Shown piece after piece: positions 1 through 7,278 of a DNA stretch of 12,500 nt (positions are counted from its first letter, which is position 1; every line of letters begins with the position of its first letter). Position numbers and translations under genes: made by a program. The notes beneath the pieces were generated by a model that made no database searches, was not told where the DNA came from, and saw only the letters and a list, made by a program, of their open reading frames with translations. Where the stretch lies: the NCBI GenBank assembly GCA_013151555.1, contig JAADIA010000057.1, positions 1 through 12,500 on the forward strand. The letters are read 5' to 3'. Origin of the DNA: Nitrospirota bacterium (GTDB lineage: Bacteria; NPL-UPA2; JAADIA01).

Positions 1-1
1 C

Positions 2-745
2 AGGACTTTAGCTGAGTTTCTCTTCGGTGATGAGGAAGCTATGATCCGCCTGGATATGTCCGAGTATATGGAACGTTTCTCCGTTTCCCGTCTGGTAGGC
101 GCTCCGCCCGGTTATGTAGGGTACGAGGAGGGAGGCCAGCTTACCGAGAGGGTGCGGCGAAAGCCTTATTCCGTGGTTCTCCTTGATGAGATTGAGAAGG
201 CTCATCCGGATGTTTTTAATATCCTCCTCCAGGTTTTGGAAGATGGAAGGCTGACCGATAGTCTTAACCGCACCATTGATTTCCGCAATGTAGTGCTTAT
301 TATGACCTCAAATGTAGGGGCTCCCACCTTGAAAAAGACCTTAGGATTTGGGGCGGGAGATGAAGAAAGTTCTTATGAGGCAATGAAAGGTAAGCTCCTG
401 GGGGACTTGAAGAAGGTCTTCCGTCCGGAATTTCTCAATCGCATCGATGAAACTATCGTTTTTCGTTCTCTCACCCGGGAAGAGCTGAAACAGATAGTTG
501 AATTAATGCTTGAAGAGGTCCGGGAACGTCTCGCGGGTCTCGCGGAGAAGAAAGTAAAAATAGAGGTTAGTCCCCAGGCAAAAGAGTTTCTCATTGATAA
601 GGGTTATGACCCCTCCTTTGGAGCCCGGCCTTTGAGAAGAGCTATTCAGCGTTACCTGGAGAATCCTCTTGCGGAGGAAATCTTAAAAGGTAATCTGAAG
701 GAAGGCTCAGTCGTCAAAGCCGGGATCAAGAAAGTTGAGTTTTAA
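2..745 (+). CDS. clpC: ClpC-type AAA+ unfoldase, C-terminal part (5' truncated by window)
   Basis: ATP-driven Hsp100 unfoldase that feeds substrates to the ClpP protease in the cytoplasm. Only the last 247 codons are present; the frame is open from base 2, so the N-domain, first AAA module and second Walker A lie upstream of the window. What is visible is the second AAA module: pore loop GYVGY (about nt 110-124), Walker [12 protein letters not shown] (DE at nt 185-190), sensor-1 MTSN (about nt 302-313), arginine-finger region [10 protein letters not shown] (about nt 422-451), and the C-terminal small domain with sensor-2 GARPLRR followed by a short tail ending in KKVEF. The phrase [17 protein letters not shown] is closer to ClpC (DGRLTDSQGRTVDF) than to ClpB (DGRVTDGQGRTVDF), which is why ClpC is preferred; ClpB remains possible because the diagnostic middle region is missing. 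It is unrelated to the lpx genes downstream. Confidence 0.88.
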   Translation, partial: RTLAEFLFGDEEAMIRLDMSEYMERFSVSRLVGAPPGYVGYEEGGQLTERVRRKPYSVVLLDEIEKAHPDVFNILLQVLEDGRLTDSLNRTIDFRNVVLIMTSNVGAPTLKKTLGFGAGDEESSYEAMKGKLLGDLKKVFRPEFLNRIDETIVFRSLTREELKQIVELMLEEVRERLAGLAEKKVKIEVSPQAKEFLIDKGYDPSFGARPLRRAIQRYLENPLAEEILKGNLKEGSVVKAGIKKVEF

Positions 746-762
746 ATAAATTAAAAATGATC

Positions 763-815
763 CAGACATTAGACTTTAGACATCAGACTAAAAAATCTTT
801 TGGTCTCTTGTCTGA
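763..815. repeat. Spacer word repeat, CAGACATTAGAC family (copy 1)
   Basis: Low-complexity spacer after clpC. Variants of the word cagacattagac / agactttagac / catcagac occupy the left part (763-788), then an A/T tract, then the inverse words ggtct (802-806) and gtctg (810-814), so the RNA could form an imperfect hairpin. The 10-mer gactttagac at 772-781 recurs as its reverse complement at 8244-8253 in the spacer before lpxB, which makes this a dispersed family and not chance composition. Confidence 0.7.
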
Positions 816-831
816 AGGAAGCATAATAATT

Positions 832-943
832 GGAAATTCGAAGCCCGAAATACGAATAATCGAAACAATGTTTCGGATTTTGAAAATTAGTATTTCGTAT
901 TTGTTTCGAGTTTCGGATTTAGTATTTAGTATTTCGGATTTCT
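832..943. repeat. Spacer word repeat, CGAAATACGAA family
   Basis: The left half carries cgaaatacgaa and related words (gaaattcgaag, aatcgaaac) and the right half carries their inverse (tttcgtatttgtttcg, tttcggattt). Perfect inverted pieces are aaatacgaa 848-856 with ttcgtattt 894-902, and a tight hairpin cgaaac 861-866 / gtttcg 870-875 with a 3-nt loop. The block sits directly upstream of bamA and contains no credible gene; the short open frame through it is only the translation of the repeat. Confidence 0.7.
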
Positions 944-975
944 CTAAACTCTGCGCCTATTAAATAGAAAGGGCT

Positions 976-3249
976 ATGCTGGTGAAAACTAAAAGAATAA
1001 TCTTATTTTTATCCTTAGCTCTCAGTTTTATGTCATCGATAGTCTGGGCGGAGGAAGGAAAAGAGATAAAAGCCCTGGACGTAAGCGGCAACAGTCGGGT
1101 AAGCACTTTAATTATTTTATCCAATATTAAAACCAAAGTGGGAGACAACTTTTCCTCTTTGGTGATTCGGGAAGATGTGAAGCGTCTTTACGGCTTGGGT
1201 TATTTCTCTGATGTAGAGGTAGATGTAACTGACTATAAAGGAGGAGTGAAAGTAACCTTCATTGTTAAAGAAGAGTTTCTGATTAAAAAGATAAACCTGG
1301 TTGGAATCAAGGCTCTCAAGGAAAAAACCCTGAGAGAAGTGATGGTTCTTACTACCGGCGATGTCTTCAACAAGCGCTTGTTGAATGAAGATGTAAAGAA
1401 GATTACCTCTTTATATCAAGAGAAGGGGTACTATTTGGTTAAAGTGAAGGCGGAAGTCGAACGGCTGAATAAAGAGCAGAAAGTCATTATTAACATTACT
1501 ATTGAAGAAGGGGTGGGCGTAAGAGTTAAGGAGATTAAAATAGAGGGCAACCATTCCTTTCCGGGGAAGAGAATAAAGAAGATAATGGCTACGCGTGTTG
1601 CCGGGTTCTTCACGCGAGGGGTATTCAAAGAGGAAGACTTTCAGGGAGATTTGGAAAGGATTATTTCCTTCTATCAGAACCAGGGTTTTATCAAAGCCAG
1701 GATCGTGGATACGCAGAAGCGTCTGGATAAATCAAAAGGAAGGATTTATCTAACGATAAAAATTGAGGAAGGTCCCAGGTTTGAAGTGGGCAAGATAAAC
1801 TTAAAAGGAAACGCTCTTTTTTCTGATAAAAAGTTAAGGAATGAATTGAAAATGCTGGAGGGAGATATTTATAGTCCGGAAGGCCTGAAGCAGGATGTGG
1901 CAAGAATCAAGGTTTATTATGCCCATAAGGGCTATATATTTGCCAAGGTAGATGGGGAGACGAATGTAGAAGAAAAGGAAAAGAAAGTCAACATAACTTA
2001 TCAGATAGTTGAGGATGGGTTGGTCTATATTGAAATGATAGAGATTAAGGGCAATACGAAGACAAAAGATAAGGTTTTAAGACGCGAATTAACCATCAAA
2101 CCAGGAGATATTTTCGATGCCCGGAAGATTGAGCGCAGCCGGCAGAAGCTTTATAACTTAGGCTATTTCGATGAGGTCAGTTACTATATCACCCCGGGAA
2201 GTGTTCCCAATAAGAAAAACCTGGTTTTCGAAGTAGGGGAGCGGAAGACAGGGTCCTTCATGTTTGGATTCGGATATAGCAGCGTGGACAATTTCATCGG
2301 TTTCATTGAACTCTCCCAGAACAACTTTGATATTAAGAATCCTCCCACCTTCACCGGGGGAGGGCAGAAAGTGAGGATAAGAGCTCAACTGGGAACAGAG
2401 AAAACAGATTATGATTTAAGTTTCACCGAGCCCTGGTTATTCGACCGGCCCCTATCCTTCGGTTTCGATATCTACAATACTACCCGGAAGTGGACAGATT
2501 ATGATGAAGGAAGACAAGGGGGAAGGTTGCGGTTGAGCTACCCTCTGGGAGAATTTACCCGCGGCTCTTTGGCCTACAAACTCGAAGATGTAGGAATCTC
2601 CCGTGTGGATAAAGATGCTTCCAGCCAGATTAAACAGGAGGAGGGAACCTTTACCACCAGCAGTTTAAAGATGGGACTGATTAAAGATACGCGGGATAAC
2701 GTTCTCGATCCTACAAATGGATACAAGAACAGTATCTCGGCCGAGATAGCGGGAGGGCTTTTTGGAGGGGATAGGGACTTTACTAAGTATATCGGGGAAA
2801 CAAGCTGGTATTTCAAAACATTCAAGAGGTGGGAAAAACTAATCCTGAACCTGAGGCTTAAAGGAGGATTGGTGGAAGAATATGGTGATACGGACTATGT
2901 TCCTATCTATGAGCGTTTCTACCTGGGAGGGGCCAATTCCATTCGAGGATACGCTTATCGGGATATTGGTCCCAAAGACGAGAAAGGAGAACCGCTTGGA
3001 GGGAAAACTTTCCTGCAGTTTAATGCCGAGTATACTTATCCTATAGTGAGAAATATCAAAGGAGCAATCTTCTTTGATAGTGGTGGAGTCTGGGCAGATG
3101 CCTGGAGTTTCGATTCAAGCGGTATAGAGTCAGGAGTGGGTATCGGGCTGCGACTGAATCTTCCCATCGGGCCAATTCGCTTGGACTATGGTTACGGGAT
3201 AAACAGGGGAAAGGGCCGGGTGCATTTTACCGGAGGATGGAATTTTTAA
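976..3249 (+). CDS. bamA: BamA, outer-membrane protein assembly factor
   Basis: Core Omp85 protein of the BAM complex, which folds and inserts beta-barrel proteins into the outer membrane. The 757 residues begin with a signal peptide (hydrophobic stretch about 8-23, likely cleavage after VWA at residue 25). Five POTRA domains follow at about 31-100, 101-179, 180-266, 267-347 and 348-425, each with the expected beta-alpha-alpha-beta-beta pattern and a central GNxx / GYF-type turn. The C-terminal barrel spans about 426-757, contains the loop-6 motif SIRGY at 655-659 (family consensus V/I-R-G-F/Y) and ends in GGWNF with the terminal Phe of a beta-signal. Length is slightly below the roughly 800 of E. 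coli BamA. The ATG at 976 is preceded by agaaagg. It heads the run followed by skp and the lpx genes, a common arrangement for outer-membrane biogenesis operons. Confidence 0.96.
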   Translation: MLVKTKRIILFLSLALSFMSSIVWAEEGKEIKALDVSGNSRVSTLIILSNIKTKVGDNFSSLVIREDVKRLYGLGYFSDVEVDVTDYKGGVKVTFIVKEEFLIKKINLVGIKALKEKTLREVMVLTTGDVFNKRLLNEDVKKITSLYQEKGYYLVKVKAEVERLNKEQKVIINITIEEGVGVRVKEIKIEGNHSFPGKRIKKIMATRVAGFFTRGVFKEEDFQGDLERIISFYQNQGFIKARIVDTQKRLDKSKGRIYLTIKIEEGPRFEVGKINLKGNALFSDKKLRNELKMLEGDIYSPEGLKQDVARIKVYYAHKGYIFAKVDGETNVEEKEKKVNITYQIVEDGLVYIEMIEIKGNTKTKDKVLRRELTIKPGDIFDARKIERSRQKLYNLGYFDEVSYYITPGSVPNKKNLVFEVGERKTGSFMFGFGYSSVDNFIGFIELSQNNFDIKNPPTFTGGGQKVRIRAQLGTEKTDYDLSFTEPWLFDRPLSFGFDIYNTTRKWTDYDEGRQGGRLRLSYPLGEFTRGSLAYKLEDVGISRVDKDASSQIKQEEGTFTTSSLKMGLIKDTRDNVLDPTNGYKNSISAEIAGGLFGGDRDFTKYIGETSWYFKTFKRWEKLILNLRLKGGLVEEYGDTDYVPIYERFYLGGANSIRGYAYRDIGPKDEKGEPLGGKTFLQFNAEYTYPIVRNIKGAIFFDSGGVWADAWSFDSSGIESGVGIGLRLNLPIGPIRLDYGYGINRGKGRVHFTGGWNF

Positions 3250-3250
3250 A

Positions 3251-3350
3251 CAGGGTTCAAGGGGTCAAGGATTCAAGGGGCCAAGGGGCCAGGGGTTCAA
3301 GTGAAAAACTTTAGAAAGCAAATCCTCAAACCCTCGCATCTTTGAACCCT
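3251..3350. repeat. Spacer word repeat, GGTTCAAGG family (copy 1)
   Basis: This region fills the bamA-skp spacer. The left part repeats gggttcaagg / ggtcaagg / attcaagg / ggccaagg. The right part carries the inverse (cctcaaaccct, ttgaaccct). agggttcaa at 3252-3260 is perfectly complementary to ttgaaccct at 3342-3350. The same words return in the next spacer (3936-4030). Confidence 0.72.
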
Positions 3351-3371
3351 ATTTTTGAGAGGAGGAAGGCG

Positions 3372-3923
3372 ATGAGAAAGGTTATAGCTTTTTTTATGGT
3401 GGTGAGCTTATTAGGTCTGGGTTTAACTTATCGGGCAGAGGCAGGAGCGAAATCTTCGGATGCATCTTCGCTCAAGATCGGCTCTGTGGATATGGGAAAG
3501 GTCATTGGCCAGTATTATAAGGCGAAAGAGATTGAAGAAACCTTGCAGAAAAAGCAAGAGGCAAAGCAAAAGGAGATAGAAGGTAAGCGAGAGGAAATAA
3601 ATAAGTTGACGGAGGAGCTAAAGACTCAGGGGTCCGTCTTGAAAGCGGAAGAGAAGAAGAAAAAGGCTAAGATAATTGAAGAGAAAAAGAAAATGCTGGG
3701 ACAGCTTTTTCGGGCATACGATTCGGAAATGAGAAGTAACGTTATGCAGAAGCAGAAAGAGATACTTGAAGATATCCAGGCAGCTATAGAATCGTTTGGA
3801 AAGAAAAACGGTTATACGCTTATTCTTGATGCCAGACAGGTTTTATACAGCTCCAAAGCAGACCTGGATGTAACCGGAGAGATTATAAAGCTACTTAACA
3901 AGACGAAAAAAACAGCAAATTAG
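3372..3923 (+). CDS. skp: OmpH/Skp-family periplasmic chaperone
   Basis: Periplasmic holdase chaperone that binds unfolded outer-membrane proteins on their way to BamA. The 183 residues open with a signal peptide (MRKVIAFFMVVSLLGLGL..., likely cleaved after AEA near residue 24). A short N-terminal beta segment with the family-typical KIGSVDMGKVI follows. Next is a long Lys/Glu-rich coiled coil at about residues 50-125 (the tentacle arms of the trimer), and then a C-terminal segment NGYTLILDARQVLYSS that completes the body domain. The ATG at 3372 is chosen because a strong ribosome binding site (gaggagg) lies about 6 nt upstream and the signal peptide starts right there. An in-frame TTG at 3342 would place ten extra residues in front of the signal peptide and has no such site. 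It lies between bamA and lpxC, as in many diderms, but the usual lpxD neighbour is absent. Confidence 0.93.
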   Translation: MRKVIAFFMVVSLLGLGLTYRAEAGAKSSDASSLKIGSVDMGKVIGQYYKAKEIEETLQKKQEAKQKEIEGKREEINKLTEELKTQGSVLKAEEKKKKAKIIEEKKKMLGQLFRAYDSEMRSNVMQKQKEILEDIQAAIESFGKKNGYTLILDARQVLYSSKADLDVTGEIIKLLNKTKKTAN

Positions 3924-3935
3924 TTCAAATAAATA

Positions 3936-4030
3936 GGGTCTGAGGGTTCAAGGGTTCGAGGATTCAAGTGTTTATTCTTTTAAAGATTTTCACTCGATCC
4001 CTTGAGCACTTGGCTCTCTGAATCCTGGGG
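3936..4030. repeat. Spacer word repeat, GGTTCAAGG family (copy 2)
   Basis: This region fills the skp-lpxC spacer with agggttcaagggttcgagg and ggattcaag words, followed by the inverse words. ttcaagggttcgag at 3947-3960 pairs with ctcgatcccttgag at 3993-4006 at 12 of 14 positions. The word is shared with the preceding spacer (3251-3350). Confidence 0.7.
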
Positions 4031-4037
4031 AGAAGCG

Positions 4038-5348
4038 ATGGATTGCCAGAAGACAATTAGTAAAGAAACAAGTTATACCGGAGTTGGTCTCCACACAGGT
4101 AATAAAACCACCGTCAATTTTAAGCCTGCTCCGGTTAATAGTGGGGTAAGATTTGTGCGAACAGACCTTCCCGGGAAGCCAGGGATAACAGCTAACATCC
4201 TGGCAGCAGTAGATGCTCCTCGCCGTACTACCCTCAGGAGTGGGGAAGTTGAGGTACATACGGTGGAACATATCTTAGCTGCCTTAGCCGGCTTGGGCCT
4301 GGATAATCTGATTATTGAGGTTAATGCTAATGAAGTCCCGGAAATTGATGGAAGTTCTCTTCCTTTCACCCGGATGCTTGCCGACTGTGGAATTGTCGAA
4401 CAGGAGGAAGCGAAAAGATACGGGCAGATAACCAAACCCATCTACATCTCGGAGAACGGTACTTATATAGCGGCTTTTCCCGCCGATGAATTCAGGATAT
4501 CCTTCACTATCGATTACGACCACTCCTATCTCCAAACTCAGTTTGCTTCTTTCTCCATAACTCCGGATATTTTTGAAAAAGAGATTGCCGGGGCCAGAAC
4601 CTTCTGTCTGGAACGGGAATCTAAAGCTCTCCAAGCTCAGGGATTAGGCAAGGGAGCCAGCTTCCAGAATACGGTAGTCGTTGGGGACAAAGGAGTTGTT
4701 AAAGGAGAATTGAGATTCAAGAACGAGTTTGTTCGTCACAAGATACTGGACTTAATGGGAGACCTGTTTCTTCTCGGGAGTCCTCTCAAGGCTCAGATCA
4801 TTGCCTCCCGGTCGGGGCACTCCCTCAATATCAAATTAGTCCAGAAGATTAAAGAGGCGATAAAGGACAGCCGAAAGGCCCACTTAACCCTTCCTTCTCA
4901 ACCGGATTCAGGAGAAGAACTTCTGGATATAGAAGATATTCAGAAGATTCTCCCGCACCGTTACCCTTTTCTCCTGGTAGATAAGATTGTAGAGATAGAG
5001 GAGAACAAGAGGATTGTAGGGATTAAGAATGTGACCATTAATGAACCCTTCTTTTCCGGACATTTCCCGGGAAGACCAATTATGCCCGGGGTCCTCATTA
5101 TCGAAGCTTTAGCGCAGGCGGCCGGGGTGCTGATGCTGAAAAAGACGGAGAACCGGGGAAAGTTAGCTTACCTTGCCGCCATTAATAAAGTTAAACTAAG
5201 AAAGCCTGTCGTTCCCGGCGATCAGTTAAGGTTGGACATAAAAGTAAGTAAACTCCGAAGCAAGACCGGGAAAATAGAGAGTCGAGCTTTAGTGAAAGGA
5301 AAAGTAGTCGCAGAAGCAGAGTTGATCTTCTCTTTAGTGGAAGCATAA
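4038..5348 (+). CDS. lpxC/fabZ: Bifunctional LpxC-FabZ: lipid A deacetylase fused to 3-hydroxyacyl-ACP dehydratase
   Basis: Two enzymes in one 436-residue chain. Residues 1 to about 275 are LpxC, the Zn-dependent deacetylase of UDP-3-O-acyl-GlcNAc and committed step of lipid A synthesis. Its active site is visible as VEH at 76-78 (base E77, zinc ligand H78), [10 protein letters not shown] with zinc ligands H234 and D238, and SGH with H261. Residues about 297-436 are FabZ, the hotdog-fold dehydratase of fatty-acid elongation, with [18 protein letters not shown] (catalytic H342) and EALAQ (catalytic E356). A linker of about 20 residues joins them and both catalytic sets look intact. The ATG at 4038 follows ggggagaag and begins with the normal LpxC N-terminus; an in-frame TTG at 4002 would add 12 residues translated from repeat DNA. 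Such fusions are known from Bacteroidetes and some other diderm phyla. The two activities draw on the same 3-hydroxyacyl pool as LpxA downstream. Confidence 0.95.
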   Translation: MDCQKTISKETSYTGVGLHTGNKTTVNFKPAPVNSGVRFVRTDLPGKPGITANILAAVDAPRRTTLRSGEVEVHTVEHILAALAGLGLDNLIIEVNANEVPEIDGSSLPFTRMLADCGIVEQEEAKRYGQITKPIYISENGTYIAAFPADEFRISFTIDYDHSYLQTQFASFSITPDIFEKEIAGARTFCLERESKALQAQGLGKGASFQNTVVVGDKGVVKGELRFKNEFVRHKILDLMGDLFLLGSPLKAQIIASRSGHSLNIKLVQKIKEAIKDSRKAHLTLPSQPDSGEELLDIEDIQKILPHRYPFLLVDKIVEIEENKRIVGIKNVTINEPFFSGHFPGRPIMPGVLIIEALAQAAGVLMLKKTENRGKLAYLAAINKVKLRKPVVPGDQLRLDIKVSKLRSKTGKIESRALVKGKVVAEAELIFSLVEA

Positions 5349-5350
5349 AT

Positions 5351-5428
5351 CACAGAGGACAGAATACAGAAATCAGAAGAGAAGAGGTTTTTTCTGTTCT
5401 CTATCTTCTGTTCTCTGCCTTCTATCAC
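5351..5428. repeat. Spacer word repeat, GAGGACAGAAG family (copy 1)
   Basis: This region fills the lpxC-lpxA spacer. The left half has cagaggacagaa, atacagaa and atcagaag; the right half has the inverse words (tctgttctct, atcttctgttctctg). The 12-mer cagaggacagaa at 5353-5364 recurs at 9495-9506 at the end of lpxB, in the same orientation relative to transcription. Confidence 0.7.
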
Positions 5429-5444
5429 ATTAGAGGATTTTTAA

Positions 5445-6239
5445 ATGAGTATTCATCCTACAGCTATTATTCATCCCGATGCCCGGATTGCCGAAGATGT
5501 AGAGATTGGTCCTTATGCTTCCGTGGGAGAAAATGTTTCCATTGGTCGGGGAACGGTAATTGGGAACTACGCTTTCATCAGCGGTTGGACGGTTATTGGG
5601 GAAGGGAATAAGATTTCCCCCGGGGTAGTAATCGGTACCGAACCTCAAGATTTGAAGTATAAGGGGGAGGAAACAACTCTTGAGATAGGCGCCAATAATG
5701 TCATTCGAGAGTATGTAACCATCAATCGGGGCACGGTGGGAGGCGGGGGCAAAACTTCTGTTGGAAACAACTGTCTGCTTATGTCTTATACTCACATTGC
5801 CCACGATTGCCATATCGGAAACAATGTAGTCATGTCCAATTTAGCTACTCTGGGAGGACATGTAATTATCCAGGACGGAGTTTGGGTCGGAGGATTAGTA
5901 GGTATTCACCATTTTGTGACTATAGGCCGGTTAGCCTTCCTCGGCGGATATTCAAAGATAGTTAAAGATGTCCCTCCTTTTATGTTAACTGATGGGCAGC
6001 CGGCGACTGTAAAAGGACTGAATCTGGTTGGGTTGAGAAGAGCAAATATTTCTAAAGAGGAGATTGCCTCCATAAAGAAAACTTATCAGATTCTCTACCG
6101 TTCCCGGCTCAATACCTCTCAGGCGATTGCCAGGGTAGAGGAAGAAATTGATGTTACTAAAGAAGTGAGTTGCCTCATAGAATTTATCAAAAGAACCGCC
6201 CGGGGAAAGATGGGAAGAGCTAACGAATCAAGAATGTAA
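5445..6239 (+). CDS. lpxA: LpxA, acyl-ACP--UDP-N-acetylglucosamine O-acyltransferase
   Basis: Cytoplasmic enzyme that transfers a 3-hydroxyacyl chain from ACP to UDP-GlcNAc, the first step of lipid A synthesis. The 264 residues match the family length (E. coli 262). Residues about 1-190 form the left-handed beta-helix of hexapeptide repeats (HPTAIIHPDARI..., IGxxxxI spacing). The active-site motif SYTHIAHDC gives catalytic H120 (E. coli H125) with H117 beside it, and NRGTV and QDLKY are conserved. The C-terminal helical region starts near DGQPATVKGLNLVGLRR. The position equivalent to the E. coli acyl-length ruler G173 is G168 (FLGGYS), so a long chain in the C14 range is plausible, though other residues also matter. 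The ATG is preceded by agagga with 6 nt spacing. It follows lpxC/fabZ by 96 nt, the gap being filled by word repeats. Confidence 0.96.
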   Translation: MSIHPTAIIHPDARIAEDVEIGPYASVGENVSIGRGTVIGNYAFISGWTVIGEGNKISPGVVIGTEPQDLKYKGEETTLEIGANNVIREYVTINRGTVGGGGKTSVGNNCLLMSYTHIAHDCHIGNNVVMSNLATLGGHVIIQDGVWVGGLVGIHHFVTIGRLAFLGGYSKIVKDVPPFMLTDGQPATVKGLNLVGLRRANISKEEIASIKKTYQILYRSRLNTSQAIARVEEEIDVTKEVSCLIEFIKRTARGKMGRANESRM

Positions 6240-6241
6240 AA

Positions 6242-6327
6242 GATTAAGAATTAAGAATTAAGTATTAAGTATTAAGTATTAAGAAGGACTTAATCCTTAT
6301 AACTTACTACTTAATTCTGTTTTTTAA
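6242..6327. repeat. Spacer word repeat, TTAAGAATTAAG family (copy 1), with hairpin and T-run
   Basis: AT-rich spacer between lpxA and lpxI made of attaagaattaag and attaagtattaag words, followed by inverse words (cttaatcctt, acttaattct). agaattaagta at 6254-6264 is perfectly complementary to tacttaattct at 6308-6318, and the right arm is followed at once by T6 (6320-6325), as in a weak terminator. The terminal 19 nt (6309-6327) recur with one change at 7211-7229. Confidence 0.72.
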
Positions 6328-6340
6328 TGGGGGGAGAAAG

Positions 6341-7138
6341 TTGGAAAAGCTTGGCCTTATAGCCGGAAGCGGTCCTTTACCTTTGATTTCTGCCCGGGAA
6401 GCGAAGAGAGAGACAAGTGTCGTTGCTGTTGCCTTGTCCGGATATACTTCCCCGGAATTGGAAAATTTAGTTGATAAAATCTGCTGGGTTAAGCTGGGAG
6501 AGCTTGAGAGGGCAATAAAGTTTTTCCTCTCCGAAGGGGTCAAGCGGGCAGTAATGATCGGGAAAATACCCCAGTCGGTATTACTTAGCCGGACAGGATT
6601 CACTAAAGAGGCCGATTCCCTTTTAGCCAGACTTATTAGTAAACAAACGGAATCGGTCCTCAGGGCGGTGGCTAAAGAATTGGGAGAGAGAGGAATCGAG
6701 CTGGTCGATGGCCGGAAATATTTCTCGACCGGCCTGGCAGCGAAAGGAACCTTGACGCAACGCCAACCCACGAACGAAGAGCTTAAAGATATTGAATTCG
6801 GGAAGATACTGGTCAAAGAGATCGGTCGTCTGGATATTGGGCAAGCAGTAGTAGTTAAAAGAGGCATTGTTTTAGCGGTGGAAGCCATTGAGGGAACCGA
6901 TGAAGCTATTAAGCGGGGAGCGGCCCTGGGAGGAGAAGGGGTAATAGTGGTAAAAATGAGTAAACCCCAGCAGGACATGCGTTTCGATATCCCCGTGATC
7001 GGGAAAGAAACCCTGCAACTCCTCAAGGAAGTCAAAGCAGCCGTTTTAGCTATCGAAGCAGAAAGAACGGTGATTCTTGACAAGGAAGAATCTCTCAAAA
7101 TAGCCGAAGAGGCAGGGATTTGTGTAGTAGCTTTATAA
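6341..7138 (+). CDS. lpxI: LpxI, UDP-2,3-diacylglucosamine pyrophosphatase (DUF1009 family)
   Basis: Peripheral enzyme that splits UDP-2,3-diacylglucosamine into lipid X and UMP, the fourth lipid A step. It is the unrelated replacement for LpxH found in alphaproteobacteria and many other phyla. The 265 residues begin with KLGLIAGSGPLP, the typical N-terminal signature of the family. The C-terminal catalytic domain has VLAVEAIEGTDEAI (about 178-190), KRGAALGGEGVIVVKMSKPQQDMRFDIPVIG (about 191-221) with D212 and D216, and the end LAIEAERTVILDKEE. In Caulobacter LpxI the essential Asp225 lies in this last acidic motif; I infer, without an alignment, that D212 or D216 is its counterpart. The start is TTG at 6341, with ggggag just upstream. 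The nearby ATG at 6327 is out of frame and later in-frame starts would remove the conserved N-terminus. It is followed by the oxidoreductase and lpxB, its pathway successor. Confidence 0.93.
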   Translation: MEKLGLIAGSGPLPLISAREAKRETSVVAVALSGYTSPELENLVDKICWVKLGELERAIKFFLSEGVKRAVMIGKIPQSVLLSRTGFTKEADSLLARLISKQTESVLRAVAKELGERGIELVDGRKYFSTGLAAKGTLTQRQPTNEELKDIEFGKILVKEIGRLDIGQAVVVKRGIVLAVEAIEGTDEAIKRGAALGGEGVIVVKMSKPQQDMRFDIPVIGKETLQLLKEVKAAVLAIEAERTVILDKEESLKIAEEAGICVVAL

Positions 7139-7144
7139 AAGTAT

Positions 7145-7229
7145 AGGATTAAGAATTAAGACGCTCACTTCGTTCGCTCTAAGAATTAAGTATTTTGCTT
7201 AATCCTTACCACTTAATCCTGTTTTTTAA
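7145..7229. repeat. Spacer word repeat, TTAAGAATTAAG family (copy 2), with a 19-nt insert
   Basis: This spacer lies between lpxI and the oxidoreductase. aggattaag at 7145-7153 is complementary to cttaatcct at both 7198-7206 and 7212-7220. The second is followed by T6 (7222-7227), as in copy 1. In the middle, the 11-mer taagaattaag occurs twice (7150-7160 and 7180-7190), separated by a composition-foreign piece acgctcacttcgttcgctc (7161-7179). Confidence 0.72.
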
Positions 7230-7278
7230 CTTAATGCCTTGGTGCTGTTTGTATGCCTGTCTTTGATTTGGAGAGAGG

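Noticed and set aside
757-963. Open frame of 68 codons between clpC and bamA
   Set aside because: It is the translation of two word-repeat blocks, has no ribosome binding site and no protein-like composition.
3251-3350. CRISPR array or tandem satellite
   Set aside because: The words are of variable length and sequence, have no unique spacers and include inverse copies; this does not fit a CRISPR.
3342-3371. TTG start giving a 10-residue longer Skp
   Set aside because: The ATG at 3372 has a strong ribosome binding site and begins the signal peptide; the upstream piece comes from the spacer repeat.
4002-4037. TTG start giving a 12-residue longer LpxC-FabZ
   Set aside because: The extension is translated repeat DNA, and ATG 4038 has ggggag upstream and the normal LpxC N-terminus.
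6307-7098. Long minus-strand open frame (263 codons) opposite lpxI
   Set aside because: It mirrors lpxI codons, is Ser/Arg/Leu-rich and has no homology; lpxI on the + strand has clear family motifs.
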